A stretch of 64,000 nt of DNA, taken from assembly GCA_001599355.1 (NCBI GenBank), contig BCGQ01000002.1, positions 1,377,554 through 1,441,553 on the forward strand, read 5' to 3'. The notes below the pieces were generated by a model, which ran no database searches, was not told the DNA's origin, and worked only from the letters and a program-made list of their open reading frames with translations. The position numbers were made by a program, and so were the translations under genes. Numbering within the stretch: position 1 is the first letter of the stretch; every line of letters begins with the position of its first letter. Origin of the DNA: Nakazawaea peltata (lineage: Eukaryota > Ascomycota > Pichiomycetes > Alaninales > Pachysolenaceae). Positions 59,026 through 64,000 of the stretch are shown piece by piece.

Positions 59026-60140
59026 TATTGTAGTATCTTGAAGAAATGGATTTTTGTCAACGGCGCTAAGTTGGTGATTTGTAAATTTGACTTTATATCA
59101 AGAATGGCCAGGTTAATATTTGCAAGATTTTTTTTCGTTCAATACCGAAGGGCGGATGGGGTTTCTTTGGAGTATTTTAGGGTGAATGACCTGATTCGTT
59201 AATCACGATCAAATATTGCACCTCTAATGATGGTATATTCCCTGCTTCTTCCCTAAATATCCCCCTGCAACTATTATTTTTGGCAAACGAAAAAAATTCT
59301 CGAGATCGCAGAAAGGTCGTGAGGGGAGAATTGGCACCCCTAATGGTATGCAGTATGGAGAGCATACTATGAGAATGTTATCGTTAGCATATTACGAATT
59401 ATTGAAGTGTGCGCTGCTCATTTTGGGGTTCTCAGGGATTTAGAAAGTAGCGCGGAAACGAAAAGCAGCAGGAAGGATGTTGGTCAGCAAATTATGAATT
59501 TAAGTAGGGGCACGAGCAAAGCCGGAGCAGCAACAGATAAGATGGATTAAAGTAGATCAAAATTGATAAGAAATGATAAGAATCTATAAAAAAGTGATCT
59601 AGAGTATCTAGATGATAATAATTGATAAGAATTGATAAGAATTGAGTTTCTTTATTGAGCTCTAATACAATCAATCTAGTCTTCACCTTCAAATCATTAC
59701 CTATTCATCTTGATTTTCGTAAATTGCTGGTTTCGGATCTGCCATGATTCTCCTTTTATCTGATTCTGTCTTCCCTAACTTCCCTATTGTTCCACTATGA
59801 TTCTTGACTAGTTCGTTCAGGAATAGTTTCCCAAAATGAGAAGTCCATCACTGCATAATTCCCTCCTTCCCTTCCTTCCACATTCATCTCATCTGTCCTC
59901 TTATTTGACCCCCAAATTAAAGTTCATCCCGATTATGCACGGTAAATTTTTACCCTTTTAGGAAAAGAAAACCTCTTTATCGGTAATTTTTCAGGCTGAT
60001 GAGGGGGGTTTGGGGGGTTATGAGGGGGATCTAAGAATCATATAAAAATAGGGGGGTTCGCCCTGGAGGTCGTATATACTTCTTCAGGATAATCATTTCC
60101 AGTCAATTCCCAAGTCAATTCCCTAATAAAATCTCCCAAA
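59026..60140. promoter_or_regulatory. 1.1 kb divergent region GATA gene/cupin
   Basis: Five GATAAG words lie at 59536-59639. A TATA box, TATAAAAATA, at 60041-60050 serves the cupin gene (ATG 60141). G-runs (60001-60060) precede it. Two short minus frames (59177-59365, 59492-59692) lack features. Confidence 0.5.
59536..59639. promoter_or_regulatory. Cluster of five GATAAG words
   Basis: GATAAG at 59536, 59565, 59575, 59624 and 59634, the last two inside a tandem ATTGATAAGA. They are about 510-615 bp upstream of the GATA factor start and about 500-600 bp upstream of the cupin start. Confidence 0.6.
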
Positions 60141-60506
60141 ATGCCTATGTTATACAAGCCAGCTGCCGAAGGTAAAGAGGTTAAGCCACCTCAAATCCCT
60201 TCCCCAGGTAACAACTCATTCCTTGGAGATATCTTCACATCTGAAGCTCCAGAAGACAAGCAAATCTCTTGTGGTTTCTACAAGCAAGAAAAAGGAGAGA
60301 AATTGGTTTACCATTACGATTACGATGAAATGAAGATCATTTTGGAGGTTGAAGGAGAGTACACCATCACCGATGAGACTGGCTACGGTGTCAGTGTCAA
60401 GCCAGGAGATGTCTTCTACTTCAAGAAAGGATGTACTATCTCTTTCGAAACCACAGGTTACGGTTATGCCTTTTTCTGTGGATTGAGACCGCTGGACTCG
60501 GCATAA
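60141..60506 (+). CDS. Small EutQ-like cupin
   Basis: 121 residues. It is a single cupin domain: MLYKPAAEGKEVKPPQIPSP at the start, then YHYDYDEMKIILEVEGEYTI, VKPGDVFYFKKGCTISFE and YAFFCGLRPLDSA. The arrangement fits the EutQ/DUF861 group of fungal RmlC-like cupins. The usual metal-binding His pair is reduced here (only HYDYDE remains of the first motif), so I do not predict an enzyme activity. A TATA box about 95 bp upstream suggests a regulated gene. Function in yeasts is not known to me. Confidence 0.75.
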   Translation: MPMLYKPAAEGKEVKPPQIPSPGNNSFLGDIFTSEAPEDKQISCGFYKQEKGEKLVYHYDYDEMKIILEVEGEYTITDETGYGVSVKPGDVFYFKKGCTISFETTGYGYAFFCGLRPLDSA

Positions 60507-60575
60507 TTTAATGAATAAAGTCATATTTATTTCGTACCATAGAAAATATGTAAATTGTAGAGTGTAATGTAGTTA

Positions 60576-63500
60576 CTATTCAGCTCCTGGAATCCCCAGA
60601 TAGCTTGCTGCTCCCCCATTGAAAGAGTCATCATCAAACATCCCGTCCAAATATATACTCGAAGTGGCCATTCTCTCAATTGCAGCATCGATATCGTGCT
60701 CGAAGAAAGGTGCGAAATTGCTTTCGTCTGGAATTCCCCCAGTAAGATTACCCTGATTATCTTTCATGGCACTCAGTGAACTATTCATCATTGCCATCCA
60801 CAAATTATCCACATCTGGATTATTAAGCAAAGTGTTGTAGTCTGGAGCTGGGAATTCTTCCAGTGAGGCCGGAGTAGGAGGAATAGCAGGCTCTCTGGAC
60901 TGAGTCTCGGATTTAAAAAGATCCACCGTATCGATCAAAGAATGGAGCTCGTCCGAAGTCAAGTCCTGTAAAAAATTATAAGATGGAGCTTCTACCCTAT
61001 GGCCGTGCTCTAAGGGGATCTTAATCTCGGCCATTGGCTGTTCCAGATCGAAGAAAGCACTGAAGTTCTTCTTCAATACTTGAAGAATGAAATTGTGCAG
61101 CTTAGACATTCTCCAGGCAAAGTAATACCGATCACAAAGCATGGCGATTCCGGACAAAGAACGTTCGGCACAACGAAATGCATAGTCAGATAGCCGGTCC
61201 ATGTCCTGGTTCAACAGAGTGGTCAATGTGTCCTGCAGCTTGGCCGCCAGTTTGACATGATGACACCTCATGGTTATGGCTACCAAGACTTGAAGGGTCC
61301 GGTGCATCATCGACTCGATCCGGGGGGTTAAGATAGGATCAAACCCAATACCAAAGTACCGATGGAAGTTCTTCAAGGTGTGTCCAAACCTACGAATGAC
61401 CTCCATTGTGATCTTAAGAAGTTTATAGATATAATGTAAGGCCAAACGAGAGTCTCTCTTCTCCTCGTAGTGTAAAAATACATAGTAATAGATTGAGAAA
61501 AGTAATGACTCGGCATCAAAGTAAGTTACAAGTTGTTTTACCTTCTGGACATTGGCTATGTGGTCGAAATTATCCGGAGTCAAGATCTTCCACATATCAC
61601 CGAGCTCTGTGGCCACATTCTGTTCGAGTTCCAGGGCTAAATGGAGGATAGTGATCAATTTAGGCGGTGATCTTATGTTTAAGGCCAACTCTGCTAGCTT
61701 GATTAACCGAGAAGCCCAAACGGATTCTCTTTGCATCGCTTCTACAGTTGCCTTCTCCAATGTGAGGTCCAGGACATTGGCAAACTTGGCTCCTTCGAAT
61801 ACCGGAAGTTTAGTATCATAATATTCGGGTCTAATGGTAGGCAGAGTACCCATAGCACTCAGCTGCTTGACATCAGCGGTTACAAGAGTCCACCAAAGCT
61901 TTCTCCAAAGGTTGACAGACTTAGGGCTCAAATCGAATGATTCAGGATCACGATTCAACCCCAAAGACTCTCCCATATGGATCAACATCCCGGCAAATAC
62001 AGTGGAATCTCCACCGTCAGGATGATCACCTTCTTCTGGAGAATACCAATTGTAAATCCTCATGAGGAGCAGTAATTGGAAGACACTGAGAGGAACTTTA
62101 CGGAGTAAATTGAACTGGTTGAGACAGTTCTGGGCTAAGAGACCAACATTGGTGGAAACAGGATGATCAGCGAGGAAATTGATTTCCTCGTCGTATTTAC
62201 GAACCTCAGCAAGGTGTGACTCTGAGTTGGTGAGCACTGTGAGGAAACCCAAACGAACTACAAGGAGAAGGAGCCCTAAAGAGCTGAAGTCGAGCCTCTT
62301 TTCGAGCTGAATGCTCTTGACAGGCACATCTTCAAACGATTTAGCCCCCAAAATTTTACTTACATCCTCCACAAACGATTCTTCATCTACGAAAGGGAAG
62401 AAGGGATACACAAATTTGAAGAAACGGTCGATATTCATCCAGATCACTTTCTTCGATGGAAGAGCTTGTTCGATACGTTTCATTAACCTCATTTCTGCCG
62501 ACTGAGTAGCAGAAACATGGGCTAACTCTACAGCTCCTTCCCTCATCTGTCTAGAGACTTGCTTCAACTTTTGCTTTTTATACGGTTGCATATCTACGAT
62601 ACCTTCATACTCGGAAAGACGCTGACGGAACTCTTTCTCGGATTTACTTTTAATAGGAGGAGGAGGAGGAGGTAGTGGAGCATCTCTGGTAGCGGACAGA
62701 AGAGCTTCTGGAGACGCATGATCTCCGTCATCGGATCTTTCGTCGGATCTTTCGTCTTCCACCGAAGTTGCAGCGACTTTCTCGACGATCAGAGAGGCTC
62801 CACATTTCGGAGAAGTAGCTGTCTTACAACCCGAATCCGAATGAGACCCTTCGTCGGCCTCATCTTCATCCAATTCACCATCTGCGTCGACTCGTTTCTT
62901 GTTGGTGAGATTATGAGGGAAAAATTTGAGCTTCTTCTTTCTTTCGATAATTTTAACCCACATAATCTTCAAGAAGCGATCACGTTTCAACATGGAGAGC
63001 CAGCCGAGAGGCCCGAAGTTCATTGTTCGTGACTGCCGCATGTGCACTGAGATGTAGCCTTTATAGAAATCTAAGACATCGTCAGGGTCTACGGAGCTCA
63101 ATCCTATAGCAGTACTGGAATTATGAGAATCGGTATAGATCGAGGATACGGTAGGAGGGTCTGCGGTGGAAGAGCCAACGGAGTGATAACTTCCAATAGC
63201 TTTAGAAGATGAGCTTGAATCTACATGGCCTGAAGGACCCGATAAGGTATCTGAGAGTGTGTAAGAAGCCTCGATCTCACGGATTTTCTGCTTGAGGGTC
63301 TCAAGCTCAGAGTGAATAGACAGTCTTGGATTTGGGGCTTGAGGAGGACGCAATGGGATAGCTGAATGGTTATTTAGGGATCCAATGTATGTTGGAGGGG
63401 TATTTGGAGCCTGGTTCCGTTGATATACCAGTTGAAGGGGATTTACGTAAGGTTGGGTTGGACGGGTAGGATTGGCAGAAGGGCCATGAAGGGAAGGTCT

Positions 63501-64000
63501 TAATGGGGGTAGAGTTGAGGAATCCTGCTGTAAGCCTGGAGTAGAAGCTCCATAATTGGCTGTTGAACGTTCATTAGATTGTGGAGGACTGATAGTACGG
63601 TAAGGATTCGACTGTTGAGGGTTGTCGAATAATGGGAAAGATTTGGATTGCTCTGGGGTGTGTAAGGCGGCTCCAGAGACAGCAGAGTGTAGGGCCTTAC
63701 CAGAGCTTGGCTGTCCCGGGGCCTCAGAGCTCGTGTTAAGGATGTTCTGGAAATTACTGGAGGCTCTCGGATCACCCGACCCAGTAGACAACAGGGTAGA
63801 ATCTGTACTTGATGTAGAACCAAGGTCAGATTGCTGATTTCCCGCAAATAGAAGCTTAAATTCGCCCTTCAGAGGCTCTTTCTTCTTGTTTAAACGCTTA
63901 GGGCCGGTCCATACGGGTTCTTCGTACTCGCAAAGATGGGCAATATGGTACCTTTTGCATACTTCACAGTTGGGTTTGCCTTTGTCGCACTGAAATTCGA
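60576..64000 (-). CDS. Large Zn2Cys6 transcription factor (5' end off window)
   Basis: At least 1140 residues; the frame is open to the right edge. The last four Cys of a binuclear zinc cluster are visible at the edge (QCDKGKPNCEVCKRYHIAHLC); the first two lie outside. A coiled coil (ELETLKQKIREIEAS) follows, then the segment with TMNFGPLGWLSMLKRDRFLK, then the fungal-specific regulatory domain with FFKFVYPFFPFVDEESFVED and LLLLVVRLGFLTVL. The C-terminus is acidic and Pro-rich, possibly activating. The layout recalls Hap1-like factors, but I do not assign an ortholog. The methionine at 63791 that a six-frame track might use is a TTG, not a start. Confidence 0.88.
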   Translation of the reverse strand, partial: EFQCDKGKPNCEVCKRYHIAHLCEYEEPVWTGPKRLNKKKEPLKGEFKLLFAGNQQSDLGSTSSTDSTLLSTGSGDPRASSNFQNILNTSSEAPGQPSSGKALHSAVSGAALHTPEQSKSFPLFDNPQQSNPYRTISPPQSNERSTANYGASTPGLQQDSSTLPPLRPSLHGPSANPTRPTQPYVNPLQLVYQRNQAPNTPPTYIGSLNNHSAIPLRPPQAPNPRLSIHSELETLKQKIREIEASYTLSDTLSGPSGHVDSSSSSKAIGSYHSVGSSTADPPTVSSIYTDSHNSSTAIGLSSVDPDDVLDFYKGYISVHMRQSRTMNFGPLGWLSMLKRDRFLKIMWVKIIERKKKLKFFPHNLTNKKRVDADGELDEDEADEGSHSDSGCKTATSPKCGASLIVEKVAATSVEDERSDERSDDGDHASPEALLSATRDAPLPPPPPPIKSKSEKEFRQRLSEYEGIVDMQPYKKQKLKQVSRQMREGAVELAHVSATQSAEMRLMKRIEQALPSKKVIWMNIDRFFKFVYPFFPFVDEESFVEDVSKILGAKSFEDVPVKSIQLEKRLDFSSLGLLLLVVRLGFLTVLTNSESHLAEVRKYDEEINFLADHPVSTNVGLLAQNCLNQFNLLRKVPLSVFQLLLLMRIYNWYSPEEGDHPDGGDSTVFAGMLIHMGESLGLNRDPESFDLSPKSVNLWRKLWWTLVTADVKQLSAMGTLPTIRPEYYDTKLPVFEGAKFANVLDLTLEKATVEAMQRESVWASRLIKLAELALNIRSPPKLITILHLALELEQNVATELGDMWKILTPDNFDHIANVQKVKQLVTYFDAESLLFSIYYYVFLHYEEKRDSRLALHYIYKLLKITMEVIRRFGHTLKNFHRYFGIGFDPILTPRIESMMHRTLQVLVAITMRCHHVKLAAKLQDTLTTLLNQDMDRLSDYAFRCAERSLSGIAMLCDRYYFAWRMSKLHNFILQVLKKNFSAFFDLEQPMAEIKIPLEHGHRVEAPSYNFLQDLTSDELHSLIDTVDLFKSETQSREPAIPPTPASLEEFPAPDYNTLLNNPDVDNLWMAMMNSSLSAMKDNQGNLTGGIPDESNFAPFFEHDIDAAIERMATSSIYLDGMFDDDSFNGGAASYLGIPGAE

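Noticed and set aside
60576-63791. Start of the Zn2Cys6 factor at 63791
   Set aside because: The codon is TTG; the frame continues upstream into a zinc-cluster motif at the window edge.
1-64000. Mobile elements or virus-like elements
   Set aside because: No reverse transcriptase, transposase, integrase or capsid motif, and no long terminal repeats were seen.

Overview
The window is nuclear chromosomal DNA from a budding yeast (Saccharomycotina). It is gene-dense and carries 26 protein-coding genes, two of them cut by the window edges (a ROM1/ROM2 gene on the left, a Zn2Cys6 factor on the right). Three or four genes are spliced. Their introns have GTAAGT or GTGAGT donors and, in four of five cases, an exact TACTAAC branch point. 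I found no tRNA, rRNA, transposon, LTR or CRISPR.

The most telling feature is the genetic code. In several highly conserved proteins (SAC6, AGP2, DPH5, GLR1, MYO5, the iron GATA factor) CTG codons fall where the family has alanine, while conserved leucines use TTG, TTA or other CTN codons. TAF10 has a run of CTG-GGN codons that reads as a Gly-Ala tract only if CTG means Ala. This points to the CUG-Ala yeasts (Pachysolen, Nakazawaea, Peterozyma). Translations made with the standard code are wrong at every CTG, and CTG should not be taken as a start codon.

Layout. 1-8.1 kb: ROM2-like Rho GEF (partial), ARC18 (Arp2/3 subunit) and, convergent to it, MYO5 (type I myosin that activates Arp2/3). 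8.7-14.3 kb: MRE11, TAF10, AGP2 and SMD3, all on the plus strand. 14.4-19.9 kb: a DMT-family transporter, a Tag1-like vacuolar protein, DPH5 and ILV6. 20-26.5 kb: a long upstream region with Gcn4-type sites, a secreted Ala-rich repeat protein, GLR1 and a Rua1-type (DUF4451) zinc protein. 27-37 kb: CDC37, PEP3/VPS18, SEC5 and REB1. 37-43 kb: RPS11, a secreted repeat protein, a 2.4 kb gene-free stretch and a two-finger iron GATA repressor (SFU1 type). 43-55 kb: DUG3, SAC6 (spliced), an unrecognised Ser-rich protein with four Mcm1-type boxes upstream, MTC5/SEA3 and a DUF2415 WD40 protein. 55-64 kb: an MSN1-like factor, a one-finger GATA protein, a small EutQ-like cupin and a large Zn2Cys6 factor.

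Shared themes are actin and endocytosis (ARC18, MYO5, SAC6, ROM2), trafficking and TORC1 signalling (PEP3, SEC5, MTC5, possibly TAG1), and iron, nitrogen and redox regulation (SFU1, GATA2-like, DUG3, GLR1, ILV6). Many intergenic regions are pyrimidine-rich on the sense strand just upstream of starts and hold short minisatellites. Ortholog names rest on protein motifs and remembered family sequences, not on a database search.
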